Shown here piece by piece: positions 1 through 11,665 of a DNA stretch of 64,000 nucleotides; position 1 is the stretch's first letter, and the number at the start of each line of letters is the position of its first letter. The notes under the pieces were generated by a model. It did not search any database. It had not been told where the DNA came from and saw only the letters and a program-made list of their open reading frames with translations. The stretch comes from Stenocarpella maydis (lineage: Eukaryota; Ascomycota; Sordariomycetes; Diaporthales; Diaporthaceae). The position numbers and the translations under genes are program-made. The DNA lies in contig NQMI01000050.1 of NCBI GenBank assembly GCA_002270565.1, positions 136,236 to 200,235 of the forward strand, in the 5' to 3' direction.

Positions 1-2048
1 TGAAAACGGGCCCAGAGGGGAGAGCGAGAGGACAAAACCTCCACACACACAAAAAGGCACACGTTCTGCCAGAGCCCTGATCAAGCAACCACCCCAAGAG
101 GAGCGTGGAAGGCAAGAAGAGGAGCCCCTGACGCGATAGGAGAGTTATGAGGGGAATAGAGGGTGCCAAAAAGGAGAGGCAGAAAAAGAGGGCACAAGAA
201 ATAGTTTCACAGTACACACGTATATATCTGACAGATACAAATTCACAGGGTATAAAAAGATTGATTCTCTAGGACTAGAAATTTCTCAAAAGCAACGCAG
301 GAAGGCCCCTTCTTATAGCCTTGGAGGGAGGGGGGGGGGATGCCAAGGCTGGTTTTCCTCCGGATTCCGAAACATGCCGGTTCCCCTAGACCCCGGAACA
401 ATAATCTTCTATATCTAAATAGGCGTAAGCCTATATATATTATAGTTTCCATACTTCTAGTAAATATACTTAAAATAGTAGAATAAATCCTCCTTTAAAG
501 TAATATAAGAAGCCCTATTAACCTTATAAGCTAAGCAAGTTAGTATAATGGAACTATAAGAAGCTATAGTAATGGAAAGGATTTACTCTATTTAGTTTTC
601 TTAAAGTAATAGAAAGATTTTAAGACTCAAGAATCTTTAACTTAGCCTAATATAATAAATTAAGAAAGATACCTTATAGAAATACTATTAAGGATAAAGA
701 AAGTAAGAAGGGAGATAGTATTATAAATATATACCTATTAGCTGCTAACTGCTATAGAAGACAACCCTAAGCAGCTACATTAGAGACCTAGAAATGTTTC
801 CCTACCTGAGTTAATAGTAACATACCAGATAACCAGGGTTAGGGTTAGGGACCTACTAACTAGGGTAGACCAATAGGACTAATGAATCGTTTAGTTAATT
901 ATAAGGCTGGACCATGCAAATTAACAAGCAGTCCATATAATCCACTACTAGGGACAGATAAAAAGTTAGAATATATAAGGATATAGTTATTACTATAGTA
1001 GATAGCTTTTACAGAACAGACTCTTTAGTCATTAATTTAAGTATTTAGTCCTACCAACTAGATAGCTTTATAGCTTTTAATTATACCTTCTTTATAAATA
1101 GTGTTTTCATAAACTGCAACTTAGTTAAGTATTACCTCTGTGCCGCTCTGCTAATATAAACCCTATAGGTTACCTACTGAACCCCAAAAAGGTTTAGTGT
1201 GATCATTACATGCTGGCCCTATCACTTTACCTATGCTTCCACTACCCTTATAGGAGTATACAGAAATACTATATTATTTCCAACCCTAATAAAACATTTC
1301 TAAGTATTTATAAGATATTAAGCTAAGGAGGGTTTATTAAAGATCTTAAAGAAGATTTTTAAGCTTTAGAAGATATATCTATTAATTAAGAAGTATTTGA
1401 AGGCTTTAATAATAAAGGATTAAATAATAAAGATAAGGAGGATATTCTAGTATTAATTATTATAAGATTTAGGTGTAGAATTAAGTAGCTAGCTAGATAT
1501 ATATATTAGCTATCTTTTAAGCTTTAATTTACTACATAAATTAACTCGTAATACTAAGTATTGAGTATTTTATGTGTATCGTGAGTTTGGGCAGTTTGTA
1601 TGTGGCTCCTTGTTCTACTGGTAGGGGTGTTCTACTAGTGGAGGTCAGATGGTAAGCCCCATGGTGGATCTATGCGATAGGAATGGGATGGCGCACTATT
1701 ATGTGCAAGTTGTCAGCCCTAATTCTACTTCCCTTAACTTAGTTGAGTGAGTACTTGGTAGTTGTGGTCAGCAGCATCCTACGTGCAAACGTGGCGCAGT
1801 TCAGTCACTAGGGTGCGCTACCCAGAGGAGGCCTCTACTTAGCTACGTTAGCATCAGCCGAGGCAGCCTGCAGGGCACCCAAAAGGTGCCGCAGTGGCTA
1901 TTTCAAGGCCTGGACTCGGCATCATACCACGACGTCTCCACGAGAACAACTCGATACACAAAGCTCGACCATCTGCGTCCTGTTTCTTCGCAAGCCTCAG
2001 AAATCGACACAACAATTTGAACTGGCGATCGCACCCCTTGCAGCCAAT
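1..2048. other. Gene-poor flank with AT-rich RIP-like block (about 380-1590)
   Basis: No coding region is supported here. From about 380 to 1590 the sequence is strongly AT-rich, full of TA steps and short stop-laden frames, and then changes sharply to normal composition at about 1590. This is how RIP-mutated repeats look in filamentous ascomycetes. I could not recognise the original element. Two TTAGGG units (835-850) lie inside. The part from 1600 to 2048 has normal composition and is the upstream region of the CVNH gene. Confidence 0.6.
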
Positions 2049-3023
2049 ATGCAGATACCTTACAATCAGTACGCCCGGCCAGAGGATCAGCGCAGTCCGT
2101 CGCCGTATGCTCCATCATCCCCTTATCAGGAGCATCGTGGTTCCTATGAAACACCACAGCAGGCAACTTATGGTGTTCAGGGCGGCCCCCCTCCATCATA
2201 CAACCAGTATGCGCAGCCGGGCCCCTCGCCATACCCTCATGTGCAGCAACCCAGCTCCTCTACACACCAATCAGCTCCTCCTTATGACTCGCAGCGACCT
2301 CCTCAAGGCTACGAATACAATCCACCAGCCCAGCAACAGTACGCATCTCCGCCGCCGAGCCACTCACCGTACCATCAGGAGCCACCACATCACCCACCTG
2401 GCCCACCGTCTCAGGGTGAATATGGTGCCGCAGCAAGCTACCTGAACGCAGACCAAGCTGGTAGTCAACCAGGAGGCCAAGACCGCGGAGTCATGGGGGC
2501 TCTAGCCGGTGGCGCTGCCGGTGCATGGGCTGGACATAAAGTGAATCACGGTTTCCTCGGCGCCCTGGGCGGCGCATTCGCCGGGCACAAGCTGCAGGAT
2601 GCGATCCACGACCACAACAAGCAAAAGAAGGATGAGCACAATCAGTCTCAATCTCCGCAGCCAAATCACTATGCACACCATCCGCCGCCACCTCCAAAAC
2701 AGCAATACGCGGGCAACTTCTCCGCATCGTCGGCCCAGGTGAGCCTAGATGGGGACTACGATCTCATTGCCTCGTGCAGGCGGATGGACGGCAGCCAGAG
2801 GCTTACATCCATCAGTTTGAACAACTGTCTGACGAACCAAGATGGCCACTTTCGCTGGGCTAGGGGTGGAAACTTCGGTGCTTCGGCTCGTAACGTGCGT
2901 CTCATTGACGGGGGCCGGACGCTGGAGGCTGAGCTCAGGGACTGTGGTGGCCGCTGGGTCTGGGACCGGATCGCGTTGGATGAGAGGATTGGGAACAGCA
3001 ATGGTGACCTGGTGATGGTCTGA
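2049..3023 (+). CDS. CVNH (cyanovirin-N homology) domain protein with Pro/Tyr/Gln-rich N-terminus
   Basis: Single exon, 324 aa, starting at the first ATG of the frame. Residues 1 to about 140 are low-complexity, rich in Pro, Tyr, Gln and Ser. Residues about 155-190 form a Gly/Ala-rich segment with GxxxG spacing (GALAGGAAGAWAGHK, then GALGGAFAGHK), like a glycine-zipper. The C-terminal 95 residues carry the CVNH signature: a LNNCLTN motif, GHFRWARGGNF and a closing DCGGRW strand. CVNH domains of fungi bind oligosaccharides, typically high-mannose glycans, and are found alone or fused to other modules. There is no signal peptide, so the protein is probably intracellular or unconventionally secreted. 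The domain call is firm; ligand and role are inference. Confidence 0.85.
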   Translation: MQIPYNQYARPEDQRSPSPYAPSSPYQEHRGSYETPQQATYGVQGGPPPSYNQYAQPGPSPYPHVQQPSSSTHQSAPPYDSQRPPQGYEYNPPAQQQYASPPPSHSPYHQEPPHHPPGPPSQGEYGAAASYLNADQAGSQPGGQDRGVMGALAGGAAGAWAGHKVNHGFLGALGGAFAGHKLQDAIHDHNKQKKDEHNQSQSPQPNHYAHHPPPPPKQQYAGNFSASSAQVSLDGDYDLIASCRRMDGSQRLTSISLNNCLTNQDGHFRWARGGNFGASARNVRLIDGGRTLEAELRDCGGRWVWDRIALDERIGNSNGDLVMV

Positions 3024-4695
3024 GAACAATACACCGGGAATCTCGAAGTCCGACAAAGGCAGTCTCCTGGTAGCTTGAGGCGGTTGGCCGAAATGAAAGT
3101 GGTCCTGATTTCTATCCAAGAATGATGTTTGGCGTGGAGGATGTTAGGAGCCAATATCGCCGAAATCTGATAGTGTCCTTCATCTTTCAGAAAAGACAGG
3201 TGCATTTAGCTTCAGGTTGCCGGTATGCCAATGCTTCAAGTTATCATGTCCTAGGACATATCGAGAGGGAGTCTTGCTCTTGGAAGGCTGCAAATAGATT
3301 GCCCCGCCGGGATGGTATCCAACTTCTGAGATCGGTGGACAGATCTGGGGCTATCATCCGCCCATCCAAGGTATGAAGCGTGCAGCTTACTATGAAGTCT
3401 TATATACACCCCTAGACCCCATTAACGCTTCCAAATTACCCCTCTATAACCCCTCTATGGTATAGGGGCAAGAGCGCTATAAAGAATTATAGAGGGTTAG
3501 GTTATTACGTATCTTAGCAGGGACTTAGAAATACTTAGATGCTACTAGTTAGTTAGCCCTTTGGAAATTCTTAATACTAGCCGACTGCGCGGATGATGAC
3601 TGCAGATGTGTGATGCCTGCCTCACCAGTGGTGTGAGCACGGTGCATTGCCCCGTTGAAGCAGGCTCGTCCATCAACGTATCCGACTGCACGTGGGCTTA
3701 TGACTTGAAGAATTTAAGCCTTTGACAAGAGCGCAACAAAGGCAACACCATCGGGGACCAGTCCCAGTTAGGAGTAACCTTGGACTTTTTTTGGTCCCAC
3801 CGTTACCTAGCGCTACCCAGCCTTTCCCAGGCGGCCCGGAGGGAGTTCGCTGGAGTGAGCGAGCGGGGTGAACAAACACGGCGAACTCCCCCCGGCCCTA
3901 GAATATACCTTCTTCCTCTGCCTCTGCCTCTGCCCGGATTCTCCAAGCCCTATTTCTGGGTCTCTATGGCGGCGCTCCGGCATCACTATCTAAGAGGTAT
4001 CGTCGTAATCTCATGGCAGCGGATAAGGGTGACCTTATCTCCAACGGTAGTGACCCTATCAAGCCGACGTGCCAGCCGTGCCCAGAACCATGCTTCTTCA
4101 AGCATGTCCACGCGGCGAGACCGATGCCGTAGATGAACATTGATATGCCTCGTTCCCACTGCATGCCCAGGTGTTCTCCACACCTGAACTACGGCAAGTA
4201 CCTCCTGATACGACCTGGCATAAACCCGAAGGTTGGACGCCATCAGAGGCACTCTCTTGTCATTGGCGGCGTCATGTGCCACTCGAGTTACCAATGAACT
4301 GCGGCGTCAGGGCCAAAGGCCGCTGCTAATCGCACTACGGGTGTGCGAATTTATCCTGGTTGGGGACGCCAGAACAGCAAGGGTGATGTGAGGGGAAGAT
4401 GGATCGGAATCAGCAAAGCATGTCTCGGATCTTGGTCTTGGACAAAGCTGAGCCCACAAGCAGCTTGATAGGTCCCCCGAGATAAGGGCTTATCTCCCGC
4501 ATATATAGTATAGGCTCTGATCGTCAAATAGGAGTCGAATGTTCATGGCTTGTGGATCGTTACCATGGACCGAGACCAGAGGTCCCGAGCTAGAGGTCTC
4601 CCTTTGTTACCGGCAACCATTCGGCCAATCTGAATAGGGTCTTCACAGCCTGAACGCAGTATCTTCCACGTGGCCCGGGGCCAAGTCACTTCAGG
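3024..4695. other. Intergenic region with AT-rich relic and an inverted repeat
   Basis: No gene is supported in these 1.7 kb. A short AT-rich RIP-like patch lies at about 3410-3570. An imperfect inverted repeat (3836-3850 against 3881-3895, 14 of 15 positions pairing, 30-base spacer) sits further on. The open frames on both strands at 3.7-4.3 kb overlap one another, lack recognisable domains and are probably chance. Confidence 0.5.
3836..3895. repeat. Inverted repeat, 15-bp arms
   Basis: Left arm 3836-3850 and right arm 3881-3895 are reverse complements except at one base, separated by 30 bases. It could fold into a hairpin or be a relic of a small inverted-repeat transposon. No flanking target duplication was identified. 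Confidence 0.6.
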
Positions 4696-6804
4696 ATGCA
4701 TTTATTTGAGAACGACAGTTCGGAAAAGAAAGCCGCTGGGTTTCAGTCATCAAGCGGCGATGATGACCAGGCGCCTGCGACGCTCGGCACCGTCACGGAG
4801 CTGCACGACCTGACCGTTCTGGGATACAAGCCGGAGCTCCGCCGTAACCGTTCCATGTTCACTTTGCTCTTCCAGTCGTTGGCCATCGCAGCAGTCAGTG
4901 CCAGATACCGACCGGTGCAGCCTCCTGTCAACAACTCACGCTGACTGGGGTGACAGATACCCTATGGCTTCGGCGGCCCCCTCATTTCTGCCATATATGG
5001 AGGCGGTAGGTCTTTGTTGTGTGCAGGCATGTTGAGCTCACACTAACTCTCTTCACCAGGTCAGCTCCCGATGTTTCTTGGCTGGGTAGTTGTGCTTATT
5101 GTCGATGAGTGCGTGGCCTTGTCTCTTGGAGAGTTTGCATCCAAATATCCGACCTCCGCCGGACCTTACTACTGGTCGTTCCAGCTAGCGAGCCCTAGTG
5201 TTCGAACAGTTCTTTCGTTTATCACTGGTATGTCCTCTATGGTAACTGCTTGGATTGGGAGACCAGATTGCCCTTAATGTGCCTCAGAGCATCGTTGTTC
5301 CTTGCTTTGTTGACAAAAAAGTGGTCAGGGTGGACATGGCTAATTGGGAACTGGACAATTACCCTGAGTGTTAATTTTGGCTTCGCCTCCCTGATCGCCG
5401 CGATGGTTGCGCTCTACCACCCAGATTGGGCGCCAGAGCCGTGGCAGCTGCTCCTGATATTCTACGCCATCTGCTTGCTCGCGTTCGTCATCGTCGCATA
5501 CGGGAACAGGCTACTCCCAATGGTTGACACCATTTGTGCCGCATTCACAGCAATCAGCATCCTCATCACCCTGATATGTCTGTCGGCGAAGGCCTCGGTG
5601 GGTAGACACTCAGCGAGAGATACACTGGTAAACATTCCTTCCCCTGTCATAGCTGAAGTCCTGGCGGGGCTAAAATGCCTCGACAGGGGTACTATGATAC
5701 TTCTCTGTCCGGCTGGGGAGGGTTCTCCTTTTTCATAGGGATGCTGCCTGCAGCATACACGTGAGTGCATGCTATTCTTACTAAACTACTCTGTGTACCA
5801 TCCTCACATCACATATCCCCAGGTTCTCGGCTATTGGTATGATTACTTCCATGGCTGAAGAATGCGGAGACCCCACGACCAAACTACCAAAGGCCATATC
5901 CCTGTGTGTACCGGTAGGCGGAATAGCCGGCCTCTTCTTCATCATCCCTATTTGCGCCACCATGCCGCCACTGGAAGACATCCTCGCTGCGCCGGTGGGC
6001 CAAGCCCTCCCATACGTATTTGGCGTGGTCACGGATTCTCCAGGTGGAGGACTTGGCCTTACGTTCCTCGTACTGGTCATCACGCTGTTCTGCTCCATCT
6101 CCATTACGGTAGCTGCCTCCCGGTGTACATGGGCATTCGCGCGCGACAAGGCTCTGCCTCTGTCTCGACTCTGGTCCAAGGTGGATGCCCGCCATGGAAC
6201 ACCCATTTGGGCTCTCGCGTTGGTAAGTCACACTTCTATCTTGGAATGTTCATGGGGGCTGTGGGAGTAATGATGTTACTGAAACCGTCTATGGTTTTTG
6301 CGTGGCTGAATTTTCTTTGCTAACTTAAAACATCTCACAGACTACGGTTGTACAGATGCTACTTGGGTTGATCAACCTCGGATCCTCATCAGCTTTTCTG
6401 GCGTTCGTCTCAGTCGGCGTGATTTCATTGGCTGTGTCGTATGGAATCCCCATCGCTATCTCACTATTTCACAGCCGCAGAGATGTCAACGGCGCACGAT
6501 GGACTATGGGGAGCACCATCGGCTGGGTCGTCAACATCATCGCCCTGGTTTGGATTATTTTTGAGATGATCTTGTTCTCAATGCCGACAGTCCTTCCGGT
6601 TACAGAGATCTCCATGAACTACGCCATTGTGGTCTTCTTCGGATTTATGGCCATCAGTGCGATGTGGTATGCGATCCACGCTCGGAAAGGTGAGTCACCG
6701 ATTCCCGCCCCCAGCATCGCTATAAGCACCTTGACATTGCTGACATACCCTGCCCAGTCTACAAGGGCCCGCCGGAGTCGGATGGGCTCGTTGTCACTTC
6801 TTGA
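4696..6804 (+). CDS. Amino acid/choline-type permease, APC superfamily
   Basis: Eight exons rebuilt from splice sites: 4696-4893, 4957-5005, 5060-5227, 5329-5627, 5687-5760, 5823-6222, 6341-6689, 6758-6804, giving 527 aa. All introns are GT-AG and 54-118 bp. The protein has the fungal APC pattern: a polar N-terminus, then PYGFGGPLISAIYGG, then LGEFASKYPTSAGPYYWS, and about twelve hydrophobic segments. A conserved FSAIGMITSMAEECGDPT block sits mid-protein. Members of this fungal group (GABA permease, choline permease and relatives) are proton symporters of the plasma membrane for amino acids, GABA or choline. The substrate cannot be told from sequence alone. It ends about 160 bp from the stop of a convergent MFS gene. 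Confidence 0.9.
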
Positions 6805-6966
6805 AATATCTGGCATTTTCCGCAGCGCCACCTGACCACATTTTCCTCAATGAGCACTGGAATTGTGCTGTCGAAGACCGGATAGTTTCGTCGCTTTTGC
6901 GCGGGATCTTTATGTAGCCTTAAAAGTCCAGCAGGTTGTAGAGCAAGTACTGTCTTATCGCAGTCC

Positions 6967-8814
6967 TCAAGATGCTGCATGTGCATCCTCTTCATCCCCA
7001 TCCCGGTCATCCATGTGTTCTCGAGCCCAAGGACTTCTCTCTCGCAAGACTCGGCCGTGCCGACTCCACACAAAAGGAATTGGAACCAGTATCACGGCAA
7101 GCCCAGCAAGAAGAGTCCCTGCCCATTGGTAGCCCAACTTGGTGAACAGGTTATGTGCGAAGAGAGGAAAGCCCGCACCGAAAAGATTTCGAATCAGGCC
7201 GATTCCAGCTAACGCAGAAGCTGAGTAGACTTTGTACGAGTCTTCGGTGTATGTAAATGTCCTATTCCACGTCAGTGGTTTTAAACTTCAGCAGCAAAGT
7301 GGTTTCGTGGTAGACACGGGCACTCTGCTTGTTCCAGGAGTGAGCCTCACATTAGAATCAGAGTATAGAAGCTGAAGCCCCATAGGGTTGACGCTAGGAT
7401 TGGAAAGATAGGATGGATATCGGGGCCAGTGGTTAGAGCAAATAGTAATAAAGATACCGGGAACACTGTTGTGATGAGGGTCCCATCAGCGTACCGGTCT
7501 GTAGATATAGGCTGAGCAACGCGTGTAGACTTACAAACGGCAGCAATTTTAGGCAGTGGTCCAACACGTGCTTCTGGGACGTTCTTGTCATCAGATTCCT
7601 CGACACATTTCTGGTAATATTTCTCCTGCCAGATGTTTGCGACTGGACCGAGGCTTATGCCGACGACCAGACCTAGGAAGCACACGCCCACGCCAGTGGT
7701 ACCAAAGCCATGACCGTGACCAAAGACAAGGGCGAATGCGGTGTTGAAAAGGAAGCTCAGCCCGTAGAGGTATCCATTATACACAGCAGCGCACACAATA
7801 ATGAGCTCTGTACCAAGGAACCTGAATGGTCTCCCGAGGGTCATGGCGAAGAGGTCTTTGGCGCTCCTCTGCTTCATGTCTTCGGGGATATCAATGTTTG
7901 CCGCCCCACTGCTGATCTTGCGCTCATGCTCAACCCGCCGAGCGAGGAGTATGCTGTGTCGAGTCTCTCCGCAGTGGATGAGTGAGGCGGTCATGATAAC
8001 CCAGAGACTCCCACAGATTTCAAGCAGGGCCCAGAAAACGCCGCGCCAACCGCTATGTTGGGCGACAAAAGACATCATAAAGAACCCAGACGGAGACCCA
8101 CAGGTGGCAGCCCAGAGGTATAGGGACATAGCCGGGCCTGTATCGTGCGGATGATAGAGATCTGCAATGGTTCCGCCAAAGTTTGCTGATTTACATCAGC
8201 TATGCGAACAAAGTCTCAGCTCGTTCCTGATTTTGTTTCTCACCGATGGTCACAGAAGCAAAGTAGCCCGACAGCAGCCTCACTGGCAGGAATACGGCAA
8301 GAGTGGGGGCCAGTGCTGACACAGAAAGGAGGCACAGGTAAACAAAGTATGAGTAGATGTAGACTGGACGCCTTCCGTAGTACTGCGGTATTCCATTAGT
8401 CATCAGCTTCAAATGTGGCGACGTAAACGGTAACTGGCTCTTAGCACACACCTCAGATAGAGGTGCCATTGTCATGGGCCCAAAGGCTAGCCCTAGCACG
8501 TAGGCAGACAAGCCCAGAGTCCCCAAGCCCGACGGCAGCCCGAACTCGTCTGCAAAATTCTTGCTCGCGGGGGAGAAGCCCGAGGCACCCCAGCTGACGG
8601 ACAAGTCGATGAGCAAGATCGGCCCGATCATGAGCCATTTCTTCCATCGTGGCCAGTTCCTCGGGTCTTCAGGGTCCCCGGGGGAGAAGTGCACCAAGGT
8701 TGTTCCATGCCCTTGGCTTTGGCCATGTACACTGTTGGCCGGACTGCCGTAATCCCGGTGTTGGCTTCGTGATGTCAGCAGGGGCTGGGATGCTGAAACT
8801 GTCGCATCTGCCAT
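6967..8814 (-). CDS. MFS transporter, DHA1-type drug:H+ antiporter family
   Basis: Five exons on the minus strand: 8814-8452, 8382-8244, 8185-7535, 7465-7351, 7261-6967, giving 520 aa. The start is ATG 8814; the frame extends upstream to a TTG but to no ATG. The N-terminus has the DPEDPRNWPRWKKW motif that precedes TM1 in fungal DHA1 exporters. The loop 2-3 signature is MAPLSEYYGRRPVY, formed across intron 1. A central loop is followed by a second six-helix bundle. I placed an intron at 7466-7534 because removing it restores a family-like helix (AAVLFPVSLLLFALT), although the frame stays open without it. Such proteins export drugs or metabolites. The substrate is unknown. Confidence 0.88.
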
Positions 8815-9609
8815 GGTCTGGGGGTATACCAAAAAGCACCGAGGGACTCTTGGGGGTCAGAAGCCAATAGTCTCCGGCCAGAGTCCCGCACGATGCCCCA
8901 ATAGACCGTGTAAGGAGGCCTGGTGCTTGCGACGAGAAACCGAGTGGAGCCGCCACGGTCACGCCTTGGACGGCGCCTGAGATGAGCCGAGGATGCCAGG
9001 ACACTGTCTGGTGGTGAGAAATTGCTCCAGCAGCAATGTTGCATGAGTCGGTCGGAAGTCAGCCGACATCAAGAAAGCGTCAATCTTGGGAACCTCAGCA
9101 CAGAGATGGGAGGTCTATTTTGGCTCACGGACGGTGACTTTGGAGGGGGTCAAGTGCATGTGATGGTGGTCGAGGTCAGCCGTTCGGTTACGGTATGGCA
9201 CTCCCCACTGGCTGCATGACGTAGGACCTAAATAAGCGGCAGCGAAGTCCAACCCGGACCCTGCTCCTGTCGCTGCATCTCAGGCATGGGGCTTGCAATC
9301 CTCATGTTTTGAAAAGGCGCCACCCTACAACTGCCCGAATAGTTATTGATACCTGGCTAGCGGAATATGTCGACTTCACATGTGGTGCGCAAAAGCGGGC
9401 GGCCTAATGCATGGCATCTTGAAGGGCACACGTTCCAAGTTTGGTAGATCAGAATACTCGTAATGCTGAGCATCGTACAGACAGCCACGTTGCCTTGATG
9501 CATGTGGGTATAGCAGTCATTGATGGGATATCGGGAATTAATTGTACTTAAGTAAATAAGCACCCCATAATTATGGGGTCCAAGAGGTTGCCATGCCTCA
9601 CAAGCTGCC
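8815..9609. other. Intergenic region
   Basis: This is the shared flank between the start of the MFS gene and the stop of the Sfh5 gene. I see no further gene, repeat or RNA here. Confidence 0.5.
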
Positions 9610-10862
9610 CTACTCAAACTTCAGCTCGTCAATCAGGCCGGGGATATCCTTCATCTTCCCGTCACCGGACCCGCCCTCACCGCCGTACTCCTTCGGCAGC
9701 TGCTTTACGTCCATCCCACTAGTCTTGAACTCTCCGGCAAGATTGGCGCCATTGGCCAGGGGGTGGAACTTCTTGGCAGTCTTTGGAGCGATGAACACCT
9801 TGATGACTGCATACATCCAGCCCATGAGGGCCGGGACGTTGACGAAGAATTTCTCCTGTGCAGTCATGAATGTCAGCAAAGCCCATTCGGAATCTGTCGT
9901 GGGCGGGGCTGGATGGCTCGAAACTTGCCTTCAGCATCTCAGGGTAGGCAAGAGCAAATTTCTTGATCACCTCGGTGCTGGCAGCCTTGACGGCGGGAGG
10001 CTGGCGCAAGAAAGAAATGCTCTTGTAATCGTGCACCTGCATGATCTTATAAGGATCCTTGTCGGCGGTGATGGGCTCAGTGGCCTCTGAGAGCTTGAGC
10101 TGCTGAATTCCGAGCTCCTGCAGGGCGATGCGGTAATCCATGAACCTGTCCGGACGCGTCAGCCAGCGCTCGCTTAGGAGGATGTGCAGTTCTCATATCG
10201 ACGTACTCATCGAGCGGCGTAAATGCCTCCTCAATCTTGCCCTTCACATTTCCGTACAGGTTCCAGGTGAACACATCAGGCACCGTGCTGTCCTTGACAG
10301 GATACACGGTAACGGCACCAAGATCCGCAAACTTGGCGGCGTTGAAAGGCTTCTTGATCAGCTCGAGGGGCTTCTTCTCCTTGCGGAACTTGAGCGCGCC
10401 CTTGAACTGCTCCACGGACTTGGCCAGGTCGCCATCGTTTGCGTTGAGGAACTTTTGGATGACAATCTGGGTGGGGACGTGAGAGGAGGCCGGTGTGACA
10501 AGCTTCACACCCCACATCTCGTCGTGGTCAACCTCGTTCAGTATGTCGGCCACCTTGGCGTCAAACTCCTCGAACGGGGTCCTCTTGGGGGCCGCCTCCT
10601 TGGCCGCGGCGGCGGAGTCCTTCTCCGTGGCGGGAGCGGCAGACTCGGCGACACCTGCTGCCTCCTCCTTGGGCGCATCGGCCGTGGTAGCTTTCTCCTC
10701 GGTGGCGGTGGCGTTTGAAGACGGCTCGGGGGCAGCCGGGGGCTCAGCTGCTGGTGGCATGTCGGTCTCCTTGTCCTCGGCGGCCGGGACGGCGTCCACC
10801 TTGGGCTCCTCCGCCTTGGGTTCCTCCACCTTGGAGGCAGCCACGTTTGGAGTGTCAGCCAT
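9610..10862 (-). CDS. sfh5: Sfh5-like phosphatidylinositol transfer protein (CRAL-TRIO/Sec14 family)
   Basis: Three exons: 10862-10207, 10145-9929, 9855-9610, giving 372 aa. About 120 N-terminal residues are Ala/Glu/Pro-rich and probably disordered. A CRAL-TRIO N region follows (IQKFLNANDGDLAKSVEQFKGALKFRK). The lipid-binding domain has YKIMQVHDYKSISFLR and EKFFVNVPALMGWMYAVIK. The long acidic N-terminus and domain order match filamentous-fungal Sfh5, which in yeast acts in phosphoinositide homeostasis and binds haem. The second intron (9856-9928) has a GC donor in a perfect AG|GCAAGT context and a normal CACAG acceptor; only this splice joins PEMLK to EKFFVNV. The start ATG follows a leader with a CAG repeat. 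Confidence 0.92.
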
Positions 10863-10923
10863 TTTACAACGGGTAAATGAACGAGTGAATGGATGTGATG
10901 GCACTGGGCTGGGCTGGAGTCCT

Positions 10924-10976
<53 letters not shown>

Positions 10977-11665
10977 TTCTCGTTGTCCGGAGCAATAAAG
11001 GGGGGAGGGACTGTTGGCTCGTCGAGGTTCAAGAACAGCACCTCTTATCGTAGCTCTTATCGCGCCAAGTAGGCTCCAAGCTGCATATTGCAGCCCGCGA
11101 TTGGGGCCGGAAGGCTTCCGCTGCCCCACTCGGAAAAGGTTGTGCTGTTGTAATGAGGCTGTTTGTACCCTCGACAATTTCCGGAATATTTAAAGTTTCA
11201 GGGGACGCGACAACGTGGCACAACCGTGCTTGCAGATCATAATGCGAACAACCGTGCTCTGCATACCGAGGACTGAAATGGCCTTTCACTCCACTTCGTG
11301 GCACGAAGAGTACGAGATTCGACCGGTATCGTCGTTGTTAGAATTTCATTTCTATGGAGTTGTCAATCGCCTGTTGCCCTCAAATTTTCGGCCAACATGG
11401 ACCCTGCGTTTCCCCAAATGAGGTAGACTAATTTCCCAATTCTCCAGGGGCCCAGGCCGTCTAGACGAGCATCTATTGAATATAATAGATCTCGGTTGGC
11501 GTTTCCGTTCCCCACATGCATTTATTATTGGAAATGGACAGCGGTTTCAATGTTTTGCCGCCAAGGAAACATCGAAGGAAACATGCAACATAAAACATCA
11601 TGACATGAAACCCCCCCGGATGCTCGACCTGACACCCCTCTTGCCCTTTCCTGTTCAGATATGCG
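10863..11665. other. Intergenic/leader region of sfh5
   Basis: This stretch holds the minus-strand 5' leader of the Sfh5 gene with its CAG repeat, then the 3' flank of the cytochrome b5 gene. No other gene is supported. Confidence 0.5.
10923..10976 (-). repeat. (CAG)n trinucleotide tract, 15 pure units flanked by CAA
   Basis: Read on the minus strand this is 18 Gln-type triplets: one CAA, fifteen CAG and two CAA. It lies 61 bp upstream of the Sfh5 start codon. It is in the same frame as the CDS, but no ATG occurs upstream in that frame before a stop, so it is most likely an untranslated leader microsatellite. Confidence 0.9.

Noticed and set aside
835..850. Telomere end
   Set aside because: Only two TTAGGG units inside the window, with unique sequence on both sides.
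10863..11177. N-terminal polyglutamine extension of Sfh5
   Set aside because: The upstream frame starts at TTG, not ATG; the nearest in-frame ATG is the accepted start, so the CAG tract is treated as leader.
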